NCBI GenBank assembly: GCA_003503945.1
Contig: DOCD01000086.1
Span: 1-10,545 of the forward strand
Source of the DNA: Clostridiales bacterium
GTDB lineage: Bacteria > Bacillota > Clostridia > Christensenellales > Borkfalkiaceae
DNA length: 10,545 nt
Direction of reading: 5' to 3'
A model generated the notes under the pieces. The model searched no databases. It saw nothing but the letters and a program-made list of their open reading frames with translations, and was not told the origin of the DNA. Shown here piece by piece: positions 1-7,603 of the stretch; the first letter of the stretch is position 1; each line of letters begins with the position of its first letter. A program made the translations under genes and the position numbers.

Positions 1-377
1 TAATCGACACCTCCGATCTGGAAAGAATGCCCGTGTTTGTAAAAAACGGCTCGGGAATAACTACGTGGAACGATAAAAATTATATCGTCCCCGCTGAGAA
101 CGAAACCGTCGACATAGAAATATTCGGGATGGGCGAGGATAAAATTGAGCTGTACGAGGACGACGGCCAATCATTCGGATATATGACGGGCGTATTCTCC
201 TTTACGACGATTTATACAAAAACAACGGATAAACGCATTGAAATTAAAATATTGCCGAGGCAAGGGCATTATAAAGAAGCGGTTAAAAAGCGCACCTTTG
301 CAGTGGTTCGCGGCGGAAAGAGAATTGAATTCGAGGCGGACACTCAAAAAACCTGTAATTTTATCTTCGATATTTGA
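1..377 (+). CDS. GH31 alpha-glycosidase, C-terminal end (5' truncated by window edge)
   Basis: Only the last 125 codons are visible; the frame is open from position 3 and ends with TGA at 375-377. The visible part begins with a segment reading LERMPVFVKNGSGI, which matches the strand that follows the catalytic barrel in GH31 enzymes (family form: ..iPvfvraGaiiP). It is followed by a small beta domain with ELYEDDGQSFGY, the hallmark of the DUF5110-type C-terminal domain of GH31 alpha-glucosidases and alpha-xylosidases. The catalytic aspartates lie upstream of the window, so substrate cannot be told. It is the first visible gene of a compact operon; the next start codon is 9 bp after its stop. 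Family assignment is good; the exact activity (alpha-glucosidase, alpha-xylosidase, other) is open. Confidence 0.85.
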   Translation, partial: IDTSDLERMPVFVKNGSGITTWNDKNYIVPAENETVDIEIFGMGEDKIELYEDDGQSFGYMTGVFSFTTIYTKTTDKRIEIKILPRQGHYKEAVKKRTFAVVRGGKRIEFEADTQKTCNFIFDI

Positions 378-386
378 GGAAGTAAA

Positions 387-1442
387 ATGAAAAATTATAC
401 AGTATTCGACGCATATAAAACAAATTCGGCGGGCGTATGGTATTTCGTGCCCGACGGCGGAGTATTTAAAAAGGGAAAACCTTGCAAGGGCTTCGGGGCG
501 ATTAAATACGCCGAAGGCTCTGTGTATACGGGCGACATATTTTACGACGGTAAAAATTTCAATAAGAAGGGCTACGGGCAGCAGGACTTTACAAAGTCGA
601 ATATCGGCGACACGGTAAAAGCCATCGGCGAAAAGAAGTATAAGTTTGTCGGGCAATACGACTACCGCAAGACCGACTGGATATACGGCAACGGCGTCGT
701 ATACTATACGTACGAGGACGGCAAGCCCTCGCATTTTAAAAAGGGCTTTTTTAAGGGGCTCGATAAAATCGGCGAATATAATGGCGAGTTCGATTATTCC
801 CGTTTGATTAACGGTTATAAGCGTGAAATGGAATTCGACTACGACGAAAACGCGGGCGTAATCGAGGAAAGGTGGGAAGCAATTTTATCCGCTTTCGCCG
901 CCGTGAAACCGCCGTATACGCTTTTTATAGGCGATTCTTACTTCGAGCTTGCGGTAAACCCCGAATATGCGGGTAAAAACGTCTTTGAAAAATTTTTCGA
1001 TAAAAACTATGTAAACGCGGGGATATGCGGCAGTAAATTTGCCGACTGGCTGCGATGGGCGGATAAACTCAGAGGCGTGCCCGCTCCCGAAAAAATCGTA
1101 ATAAATCTCGGCTTCAACGACTTGCATAACGGAAAGTCGGTAAAAGGGGTTTACGGCGATTTTATAAAATTCAATAAAATTTTAAGGAATTATTTTCCCG
1201 AAAGCCGAATTTATCTTGTAAGCGCGGTGCATTGCCCCAACGACCCGAATTATTTCATCGCCGAAAACGAATATAATAAAATGATAGCGGATAATGCAAT
1301 TAAAAATAAAGTCATCGTCGGGGAATGGAATACGCGTATAGAGGCGAGCGGACAAAACTGTTTTCATATTGACGCGATACACCCCAACGAATACGGTTAC
1401 GGGCTGTTTGCAGAATTTATAGAGGAGCTTTTAAAAAGGTAG
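387..1442 (+). CDS. MORN-repeat / SGNH (GDSL) hydrolase fusion
   Basis: The 351-residue protein has two parts. Residues about 20-150 carry degenerate MORN-like repeats (for example YTGDIFYDGKNFNKKGYG near 47-64 and FVGQYDY..IYGNGVVYY near 88-107). Residues about 175-351 form an SGNH/GDSL hydrolase domain: FIGDSYFE (block I, Ser184), NAGICGS (block II glycine), LGFNDLH (block III, Asn244) and DAIHPN (block V, Asp329 and His332). All catalytic blocks are present, so it should be active, probably as a carbohydrate O-deacylase or related esterase. No signal peptide or membrane helix is seen, so it is likely cytoplasmic. ATG 387 follows GAGGAAG, and the gap to the GH31 stop is 9 bp. The role in removing acyl groups from glycans is inferred from the operon; the MORN part could mediate binding. 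Confidence 0.85.
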   Translation: MKNYTVFDAYKTNSAGVWYFVPDGGVFKKGKPCKGFGAIKYAEGSVYTGDIFYDGKNFNKKGYGQQDFTKSNIGDTVKAIGEKKYKFVGQYDYRKTDWIYGNGVVYYTYEDGKPSHFKKGFFKGLDKIGEYNGEFDYSRLINGYKREMEFDYDENAGVIEERWEAILSAFAAVKPPYTLFIGDSYFELAVNPEYAGKNVFEKFFDKNYVNAGICGSKFADWLRWADKLRGVPAPEKIVINLGFNDLHNGKSVKGVYGDFIKFNKILRNYFPESRIYLVSAVHCPNDPNYFIAENEYNKMIADNAIKNKVIVGEWNTRIEASGQNCFHIDAIHPNEYGYGLFAEFIEELLKR

Positions 1443-1446
1443 TAAA

Positions 1447-2265
1447 ATGAAAATAAAATATATCGGAACGGCGGCTTACGAGGGCGTGCCCTCGCCGTTC
1501 TGCAATTGCAGGGTATGTAAAAAAGCCAAGGAGCTGGGCGGCAGGAATATCCGTTCGCGCTCGCAGGCGCTTATAAACGACGAGCTGCTTATCGACTTCA
1601 ACGCAGACACCGTGTTTCATTACCATAAATACGGCTTCGACTGGGAAAAGCTTTGCGGCTGCCTGATAACCCATTCTCATTGCGACCATTTATATCCCGA
1701 CGATATCGAAATCGCGGCAAGGGGCTATTCGCACGAACATCGCACACTCAACTTCTACGCCGCGCAGTCGGGGTACGAAATAATAAAAGCCGTGGCGGAT
1801 AAGACGGACGGAGGGGCGGCGGTAACGCTCGTACGGGCGGGCGAAAGGTTTACGGTCGGTAAGTATTCCGTTTTGCCTATGTGGGCGAATCACTCGGAAA
1901 TGACTTCGCCCGTAATCTATTCGATTACGGCGGACGGCAAAAAAATGCTTTACGCGCACGACACGGGGATATTCCCCGAAAAAACGTGGCAGCTCCTAAG
2001 TGGCGAGGGGCGCTTCGATTTCCTGTCTCTGGACTGTACGGGCTGCCTCGGACTCGGTGGAGGCTGGCGTGACGGGCATATGAGCCTGGTTACTAATCGT
2101 GAAACGGTTGAAAGAATGCGCGGACTAAACCTTGTGGACGAAAATACCAAAATAGTAGTAAACCACTTTTCGCACAACGGCGGGCAGATTTACGACGAAA
2201 TGCTCGAAGAGGCGAAAAAATATAATTATATCGTTTCGTACGACGGAATGGAAATCGAGTTTTAA
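1447..2265 (+). CDS. PhnP-like metallo-beta-lactamase-fold hydrolase
   Basis: The 272-residue protein has the MBL-fold metal motif THSHCDH (His76, His78, Asp80, His81), a further metal histidine candidate His149 (ANHSEM), Asp172 (YAHDTG) and a C-terminal NHFSHN (His240/His243). Near the N-terminus CNCRVC (Cys19, Cys21, Cys24) matches the cysteine spacing of the structural zinc site in E. coli PhnP, a phosphoribosyl cyclic phosphodiesterase. Length also fits the PhnP-like group. No other phosphonate (phn) gene is present in the window, so the natural substrate here is probably a different phosphodiester or cyclic phosphate; this is inference. ATG 1447 lies 4 bp after the upstream stop and follows AAAAAGGT as ribosome site. 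It is cytoplasmic and co-transcribed with the glycosidase genes. Confidence 0.85.
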   Translation: MKIKYIGTAAYEGVPSPFCNCRVCKKAKELGGRNIRSRSQALINDELLIDFNADTVFHYHKYGFDWEKLCGCLITHSHCDHLYPDDIEIAARGYSHEHRTLNFYAAQSGYEIIKAVADKTDGGAAVTLVRAGERFTVGKYSVLPMWANHSEMTSPVIYSITADGKKMLYAHDTGIFPEKTWQLLSGEGRFDFLSLDCTGCLGLGGGWRDGHMSLVTNRETVERMRGLNLVDENTKIVVNHFSHNGGQIYDEMLEEAKKYNYIVSYDGMEIEF

Positions 2266-2274
2266 GGTGAGAAT

Positions 2275-3975
2275 ATGAAATTCGAAAGGAAGGAATACCC
2301 CCGCCCGCAGTTTCGCAGGGATAGCTGGCAAAGCCTGAACGGCGAGTGGGAGTTTAGCTTTGACGGCCCGACATACGGCAAAAAAATAAACGTACCCTTT
2401 TCATATCAGTGGCAAGCGAGCGGAATAGGCGACAAAGCCGTGCACGACACGGTATGGTACCGCCGCAAATTTACGGTAATCGAAAAGGGCAAGCGCGCGT
2501 TGTTGTGCTTCAACGCTTCGGACTACGAAACCGACGTGTGGATAAACGGCAGCCACGCCATTAAACATGTCGGCGGATTCACGCCCTTTTCCGCGGATAT
2601 AACCGAATACTTAAAGGACGGTGAAAACGAGATAACCGTGCGCTGTAAAGATACGCTCGAAACTGCCGTGCCGCGAGGAAAGCAGAGCTGGACTGGGGAA
2701 CAATTTTCCTGTTTCTATTATCCGAATACGGGGATATGGGGCAGCGTGTGGATAGAGTTTTTCGGCGGGGACTGTATAGATAGTTATTCGTTGCAGTCGG
2801 ATATTGACGAACGCGCGATTTACGGCTATATCGAAACACTGTACGCAAATGCGGACGAAGCGGAAATCACTTTGACTTTCAAAGATAAAGTAATAAAGAA
2901 GCAGAAAATAAGTCTGGACGGCAAGCGTACGAGGTTTAATATAAGCCTTGCGGACAGGGCGTTCGACTTCGGCGGACTTTTATGGTGGACGGATAAACCG
3001 AATTTAATATACGTTGATATCAGTCTTTTAAAAGACGGCGAGGTTTGCGATACGGCGCACACGCGCACAGGGCTGAGGAAGATTAGCATAGAGAACGGAA
3101 AAATTCTTTTAAACGACCGCCCGCTGTTCCAAAGGCTCGTTCTCGATCAGGGATACTGGCGTGAAAGCGGGCTTACGCCGCCGAGCGCGGAAGCACTGAA
3201 AAGGGATATCGAGCTTTCAAAGGCAATGGGCTTCAACGGCGCGAGGAAGCACCAGAAGCTCGAAGACCCGTATTTTTATTACTATGCCGAAGAGCTGGGT
3301 TTTCTTGTCTGGGCGGAAATGCCGTCCGCGTACACTTTCTGCGAAAGGGAGGTAAAGGCAATCACCGCCGAGTGGCAGGAGATAGTGAACGCGGTGAGCA
3401 ATTTCACGAGCATTATTGCGTACGTTCCGTTAAACGAAAGCTGGGGCGCGAGAGAAATAAAAACGAGCAAGGAACAGCAGAACTTTGCAAGAAGTCTTTT
3501 TTACCTTACGAAAAGTATAGACCCTATGCGCATAGTATCTACGAACGATGGGTTCGAAAATATCGAGGAGAGCGATATACTCGGTATACACGATTACGAT
3601 ATAAAGGCTGAGGAGGAGTTTCCCGAGAAATATCGGGGCGGTTATAACGGGTTAATCCCGCAGGGCTGGGCGCTGTTTGCGGACGGGCATAAGTACAGGG
3701 GGCAGCCCGTGCTTTTAACAGAGTTCGGCGGAATAGCGTTCGTAAACGATGCGAACGGCGGCGCGTGGGGCTACGGCAACGGCGCTAAGGACGGAGAAGA
3801 GCTTTTAAAAAGGCTCGAACGGCTTATAAAGGGCATAGCGAAAACTGAGTTTCAGGGGTATTGCTATACACAGCTGACCGACGTTCAGCAGGAGGTAAAC
3901 GGGCTTTTGTATGCCGACCGCACCCCGAAAGTAAGCCTTGACAAACTCAAAAATATTTTTGAAAACGAGCAATGA
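2275..3975 (+). CDS. Glycoside hydrolase family 2 beta-glycosidase
   Basis: The 566-residue protein shows the GH2 layout. A sugar-binding jelly-roll domain spans about 1-165 (SLNGEWEFSFD, WYRRKF, DVWINGSHAIKHVGGFTPF, NTGIWGSVWIE). An immunoglobulin-like domain spans about 168-268, and a TIM barrel about 270-566. The acid/base is Glu388 in YVPLNESWG and the nucleophile is Glu483 in LLTEFGG, so the active site is complete. The barrel entrance reads LVLDQGYW and GFNGARKHQKLEDP, a variant seen in GH2 enzymes that are not classical LacZ or GUS, so beta-galactosidase or beta-glucuronidase activity should not be assumed. It is shorter than LacZ and lacks C-terminal accessory domains. No signal peptide. 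ATG 2275 is 9 bp after the MBL stop with AAGGTGAG upstream; its stop overlaps the HAD start. Confidence 0.9.
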   Translation: MKFERKEYPRPQFRRDSWQSLNGEWEFSFDGPTYGKKINVPFSYQWQASGIGDKAVHDTVWYRRKFTVIEKGKRALLCFNASDYETDVWINGSHAIKHVGGFTPFSADITEYLKDGENEITVRCKDTLETAVPRGKQSWTGEQFSCFYYPNTGIWGSVWIEFFGGDCIDSYSLQSDIDERAIYGYIETLYANADEAEITLTFKDKVIKKQKISLDGKRTRFNISLADRAFDFGGLLWWTDKPNLIYVDISLLKDGEVCDTAHTRTGLRKISIENGKILLNDRPLFQRLVLDQGYWRESGLTPPSAEALKRDIELSKAMGFNGARKHQKLEDPYFYYYAEELGFLVWAEMPSAYTFCEREVKAITAEWQEIVNAVSNFTSIIAYVPLNESWGAREIKTSKEQQNFARSLFYLTKSIDPMRIVSTNDGFENIEESDILGIHDYDIKAEEEFPEKYRGGYNGLIPQGWALFADGHKYRGQPVLLTEFGGIAFVNDANGGAWGYGNGAKDGEELLKRLERLIKGIAKTEFQGYCYTQLTDVQQEVNGLLYADRTPKVSLDKLKNIFENEQ

Positions 3976-4625
3976 ACATTTCTGAATTTATAAAAACAAA
4001 CGGCATTGTGGGCGCGGTGTTCGATATGGACGGAACGCTTACCGACTCTATGCAGACGTGGGGTGAAATTTATTCGGCGCTGTCGTCGCGCCTTAATATA
4101 GAGCTTCCCGACGGATTTATGATGAAGGTAAACCACATACCTATGAGCGGTCGCGTGAAGGAGATAAAAAAGCAATTTTCGCTCGATATCGACGAGAACG
4201 AGGTATACTCTTTCTGGGTTGAAAAAGCCGCCGAATATTACGAAAATGTCTTTAAAATCAGACCCTATATGCTTGAAACGCTCGATAGGTTAAAGGCGTC
4301 GGGCGTAAAATGCGCGATTGCCACCGCAAGCGACAGGCGTTGTTCTTTGGCGTTTATAAAGAGCAACGGGCTTGAAAAATACATAAGCTCGGTTACAGCG
4401 CTCGACGAGGTTTCGCGTCCCAAAAGTTTCCCCGATATTTATCTGAAAGCGGCGGAAAAACTCGGCGTAAAGCCTTCGGAATGTATAGTGTTCGAGGACG
4501 CGCTCACGGCGCTAAAAGCCGCGAAAGACGGCGGGTTTAAAGTTTGCGGCGTTCGGGACGACTGTTCAAAAAAGGACGAAGAGCAAATTAAAAGCGTTTC
4601 CGATTTAATATTGGGTTATAATTAA
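3972..4625 (+). CDS. HAD-superfamily phosphatase / beta-phosphoglucomutase-like protein
   Basis: The 217-residue protein carries all four HAD motifs: FDMDGTLTDS (nucleophile Asp18, acid/base Asp20), IATAS (Thr118 or Ser120), RPKSFPD (Lys151) and VFEDA (Glu175, Asp176). Residues about 25-90 form an alpha-helical C1 cap, as in beta-phosphoglucomutase and small sugar-phosphate phosphatases. The start overlaps the GH2 stop in an ATGA arrangement, indicating translational coupling, so it probably handles a sugar phosphate arising from the same catabolic route. Whether it is a mutase or a phosphatase cannot be decided from motifs alone. This is the last gene of the operon that looks native; the stop TAA at 4623-4625 is followed at once by a second in-frame-3 stop and the acquired hsdR-like gene. 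Confidence 0.88.
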   Translation: MNISEFIKTNGIVGAVFDMDGTLTDSMQTWGEIYSALSSRLNIELPDGFMMKVNHIPMSGRVKEIKKQFSLDIDENEVYSFWVEKAAEYYENVFKIRPYMLETLDRLKASGVKCAIATASDRRCSLAFIKSNGLEKYISSVTALDEVSRPKSFPDIYLKAAEKLGVKPSECIVFEDALTALKAAKDGGFKVCGVRDDCSKKDEEQIKSVSDLILGYN

Positions 4626-4634
4626 TAGGTAAAT

Positions 4635-7166
4635 TTGCGCCCTCGTGATTTTGTATCAGGGCATGGGTTATTTTGCCTTCTTAAGAACAGTATCGTAAAA
4701 TCCGTCGTACAAAAAAGCGGTAAGGGCGGCACGTACTTTGGGGCAACGGGATGCGGCAAAACCTATACGATGGCTTTTTTTGCTCGTCAACTTGCTTTGC
4801 GCTGTTCGGATATCCCGCAGATTGGCTCACCCACCATCGTTCTTATCGTCGATCGCGACGAGCTACAGAAGCAGGGGGCAAAGCTGTTCACGAAAAGTAA
4901 AGAATTTTTGAACCTCGGTGAAGTCAGGGTTGTCCCGAGCCGTAAAGTGTTGCGGGAAGAACTCCGCACACGTGCAAGCGGCGGTTTCTATATCTGTACA
5001 ATTCAGAAGTTTTGCGACCGTAAAGATGATAAAATCGGTCTTATTAACGACCGCGCAAATATCATTTGCTTTTCCGACGAAGCACACAGAACGCAAGTTG
5101 AACACGCAAAAAAAATACAATTCAGCAAAGATGCTGATGAAAACATGAAAGCGATGGTGTCCAAGCCTTATGCAAAAGTTTTGAAAGAGGCGTTCCCCGG
5201 TGCTACTTTTGTTGGATTTACTGGTACACCAATCGCAGAAACGTATCAGACTTTCGGTGATGAAATTGACCGTTATACAATGGACCAGGCAGTTGCCGAC
5301 GGGCTTACCGTTTCCATAAAATATCATCCGCGTATTGCAAGAGTATTGCTTGACCAAGAAAAGGTCAAGCAGATTGAGGCATATTATAAAAAGTGCGCAG
5401 ACGACGGTGCCACGGCAGAAGATATTGCAGCTAGTGAAAAGGCAATGAGCTCAATGGAAATTATTCTTGGTGAACCTGCGCGTTTAGAACGGCTTGCCGT
5501 TGATATTCACGACCATTATGTGGCTTCCTGTGCTAACGACCCTGAAAGAATTCAGAAAGCGATGATTGTCTGTGCTAAAAGGGAGATTGCATTTGAGCTT
5601 TTGAAGACGTTCCAAGAAAAATATCCCGAATGGTTTGTTGAAAAGAAATCACCTGACGGTGTTACCGTATCAGAGGAAGAACTGCGCGAGTTAAAGCCTA
5701 TGCCCTTTATGGCTATGGTTGCCAGTGTAGGTAGCAATGATAAATCCGATATGTACAATTATCTTGGAGGCGTAAAAAACGATAAACGGTCTGACGAGCT
5801 GGATGCCGCTTTTAAGCAAGATAACTCGAATTTCCGTATAGTCATTGTCGTTGACATGTGGATAACGGGATTTGATGTACCATCTCTCACCTATATGTAT
5901 AACGATAAACCGTTGAAAAAGCATATGCTTGTACAAACCATCAGCCGCGTTAACAGGAAGTTTCCCGGGAAGGACTACGGCTTAATTGTCGACTATATTG
6001 GTATTCGCGATAATATGCGTGAAGCTATAAAGATTTACGGAGGGGATAATTCTGTTGCTCCCTCGGCCGATGACGTTTATCAAGCTACAGCCGTATTTAG
6101 AGAAGAGATTACAATTCTCAAAGGACTTTTTGCCGGTTACGATTTAACTCCTTTTCTTGACCCTAACGTCGATCCCGCAGAAAGATATAGACTTTTAGCA
6201 AAGGCAGCTGAATACGTTTTTATTTCCACACAAGAATTAAATGCGGAAAGTAACGGCGGTAAAGGCGTCAAAAAAGTATCGTTCAAAACGTACTTCTTAA
6301 AAACCGTTAAGAGAATGCGGACGGCTTATGATATCTGTCAACCTTCAGGAGAACTGGAGGATGAAGAATCGGCACTTGCACAATGTTTTATGGCTATTGC
6401 CGGTTTTGTACGCAAAATGAGCGGCACCAGTGAAGTTGATACGGAAACCATGAACCGTAACGTCGCAAAAATGGTTGAGGAAGCATTAAAGTATAACAAA
6501 GTTGAAAGTATTCTTGAAGACGGTGAAGAAGAAGATATTTTCAGCCCCGAATATTTTGAAAAACTTTCTGACGTAAAAATGCCGGCTTCAAAGCTTGAGT
6601 TACTGGTAAAAATGCTTCGAAAGCAGATTACGGAATACGGAAAAACTAACCAGATGGCAGCAAAAAAATTCCGAGAACTGCTTGAAGAAACGATTAGACA
6701 ATATCATGAAAGGCGCAAGCATCTTTCTGCTGAAGAAGCAGGGGTTGCGCAGGAACATACTTCTGAAGAAATAATAAAAAATGCTACGGCTCAGGCATTG
6801 AAAATTTTGAACGATATGAATGCCGACCGTGAAAGTTTCCGTAAAATTGGGCTTACCTTCGAAGAGAAGGCGTTTTACGATATTTTGATGGCTTTGCGCG
6901 ATCAATATAACTTTGAATACGGTGAAAATAAAATCGTAGATGGCGTTGTTCTTAATGATAAATGCAAATCGCTAGCCAAGAAAATTAAAGAAATAATTGA
7001 CACAAAGTCATCGTTTGCAGACTGGCTTAACAATCAAATTGTACGCGATCAATTAAAATTCGACATAAAGGTCTGTTTGATTAAAAACGGATATCCTCCT
7101 CAATACAGTCCCGAGGTCTTCCGCAAGGTAATGGAACAGGTTGAAAATTTCGAAGAAAACAAATAA
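4635..7166 (+). CDS. hsdR: HsdR-like type I restriction subunit lacking the N-terminal nuclease domain
   Basis: The 843-residue product matches the motor and C-terminal parts of type I restriction HsdR. Superfamily 2 motifs are in order: Walker A GATGCGKT (36-43, Lys42), DEAH (148-151), TGTP (196-199), DMWITGFDVP (407-416) and QTISRVNR (434-441). A long helical C-terminal region follows, ending naturally in QVENFEENK. In full HsdR about 250-300 residues, including the PD-(D/E)XK nuclease, precede Walker A; here only about 35 do. The only start before Walker A is TTG 4635, with a weak AGGT upstream and an in-frame stop at 4626-4628; the next ATG in frame (codon 46) lies after the motif. No hsdM or hsdS is nearby. 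Codon use is more AT-rich than in the flanking operon. The motor could still be translated, but restriction activity is unlikely. Confidence 0.88.
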   Translation: MRPRDFVSGHGLFCLLKNSIVKSVVQKSGKGGTYFGATGCGKTYTMAFFARQLALRCSDIPQIGSPTIVLIVDRDELQKQGAKLFTKSKEFLNLGEVRVVPSRKVLREELRTRASGGFYICTIQKFCDRKDDKIGLINDRANIICFSDEAHRTQVEHAKKIQFSKDADENMKAMVSKPYAKVLKEAFPGATFVGFTGTPIAETYQTFGDEIDRYTMDQAVADGLTVSIKYHPRIARVLLDQEKVKQIEAYYKKCADDGATAEDIAASEKAMSSMEIILGEPARLERLAVDIHDHYVASCANDPERIQKAMIVCAKREIAFELLKTFQEKYPEWFVEKKSPDGVTVSEEELRELKPMPFMAMVASVGSNDKSDMYNYLGGVKNDKRSDELDAAFKQDNSNFRIVIVVDMWITGFDVPSLTYMYNDKPLKKHMLVQTISRVNRKFPGKDYGLIVDYIGIRDNMREAIKIYGGDNSVAPSADDVYQATAVFREEITILKGLFAGYDLTPFLDPNVDPAERYRLLAKAAEYVFISTQELNAESNGGKGVKKVSFKTYFLKTVKRMRTAYDICQPSGELEDEESALAQCFMAIAGFVRKMSGTSEVDTETMNRNVAKMVEEALKYNKVESILEDGEEEDIFSPEYFEKLSDVKMPASKLELLVKMLRKQITEYGKTNQMAAKKFRELLEETIRQYHERRKHLSAEEAGVAQEHTSEEIIKNATAQALKILNDMNADRESFRKIGLTFEEKAFYDILMALRDQYNFEYGENKIVDGVVLNDKCKSLAKKIKEIIDTKSSFADWLNNQIVRDQLKFDIKVCLIKNGYPPQYSPEVFRKVMEQVENFEENK

Positions 7167-7221
7167 AAAAACGCCTGCGTAAACCGCGATTTACCAAATG
7201 GTTCATACGAAGAACGGGTAG

Positions 7222-7274
7222 AGGCTTTTGCCTGTGGGTACAGGGCGGTGAAAGCCGCCACAGGCGAAAAGCTT
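7222..7274 (+). other. Strong structured hairpin with GAAA tetraloop, function unknown
   Basis: The arms GCTTTTGCCTGT (7224-7235) and ACAGGC-G-AAAAGC (7260-7272, one bulged G at 7266) pair over 12 bp. A second helix GGCGGT (7244-7249) / GCCGCC (7254-7259) stacks directly on it, closed by a GAAA tetraloop (7250-7253). An 8-nt bulge, gggtacag, sits on the 5' side. This would be a very stable RNA. It lies 58 bp after the hsdR stop. The T-run TATTTTT starts 5 nt after the stem, so a terminator is possible but not classical. The same bases are also open in frame 3 from 7167 to 7373, without a start codon. I do not recognise it as a known riboswitch. Confidence 0.5.
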
Positions 7275-7483
7275 GACATATTTTTCCGTGCCCGACAACG
7301 TAAGCAACAGCTATGTGGAAATCGACGGTCGGCAGCGGATTTTCGGGTACGCGCGAAACGATTGCCCGATTAGAGCCGAACGCAACAATGGCGGAAGGAC
7401 TCAGCATTTCGCGCAACAGTATTCAGAACGGAGAACAAACTATTATAAGCTGGTTAGAGCGTATCGGTTATAAAAAGGCTTAA
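7261..7483 (+). pseudogene. Flavodoxin remnant with internal deletion and frameshift
   Basis: Frame 1 at about 7273-7326 reads TYFSVPDNVSNSYVEIDG, resembling the first beta strand and following segment of Clostridia flavodoxins. Frame 2 from about 7329 to the TAA at 7481-7483 reads SGFSGTRETIARLEPNAT, then GLSISRNS and a closing SWLERIGYKKA. That resembles the C-terminal end of the same flavodoxins (SGGSGF..t...L.Pna...glsisr). The two parts meet near 7327-7333 in different frames, and roughly the central 90-110 codons of a usual 150-180-residue flavodoxin are missing. No start codon with ribosome site remains at the 5' end. The identification rests on remembered family patterns, not on an alignment. 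It cannot make a working FMN-binding protein. Confidence 0.55.
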
Positions 7484-7494
7484 ACGGAGTGCTT

Positions 7495-7603
7495 ATGAAG
7501 TGGCTAATTTCTTATGTCGGTTCACCTGAGGGTTGCATTTGGCAGCGCTTGCGGGTTCGGCAAAAAGAACGCGCAAAAAAAGATTAAGGAGTTAAAAAAA
7601 TGA
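7495..7603 (+). pseudogene. Remnant of an unrecognised small gene, middle lost
   Basis: ATG 7495 has a good ribosome site (ACGGAG, 5 nt upstream) and opens a 30-codon frame MKWLISYVGSPEG..., which ends at TAA 7585-7587. In the neighbouring frame, codons 7535-7600 read AFGSACGFGKKNAQKKIKEL and end at TGA 7601-7603, which overlaps the next ATG (ATGA at 7600-7603). A proper start signal, a plausible C-terminus and a coupled downstream start suggest one former gene that lost its middle and changed frame around 7530-7535. The glycine-rich C-terminal part could be flavodoxin-like, but I do not recognise the family. The 30-codon frame could also be a real short peptide; I consider that less likely. 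Confidence 0.35.

Noticed and set aside
171..734. A 187-codon minus-strand open frame across the GH31 end and the SGNH gene.
   Set aside because: It crosses two well-supported plus-strand genes and shows no family motif; it is a shadow frame.
4635..7166. A complete type I restriction-modification or other defence island.
   Set aside because: Only the motor part of HsdR is present; no methylase, specificity subunit or other defence gene is visible.
7230..7265. Group II intron domain V, because of the TGAAAG cap on a GC-rich stem.
   Set aside because: The conserved GAGC...GTTC base, the 34-nt length and the 2-nt 3' bulge are absent; here an 8-nt bulge sits on the 5' side. No reverse transcriptase is present.
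7167..7373. A frame-3 open stretch after the hsdR stop, reading NGSYEERVEAFACGYRAVKA and onward.
   Set aside because: No start codon, no recognised family, and much of it is dictated by the inverted repeat; kept only as part of the hairpin entry.
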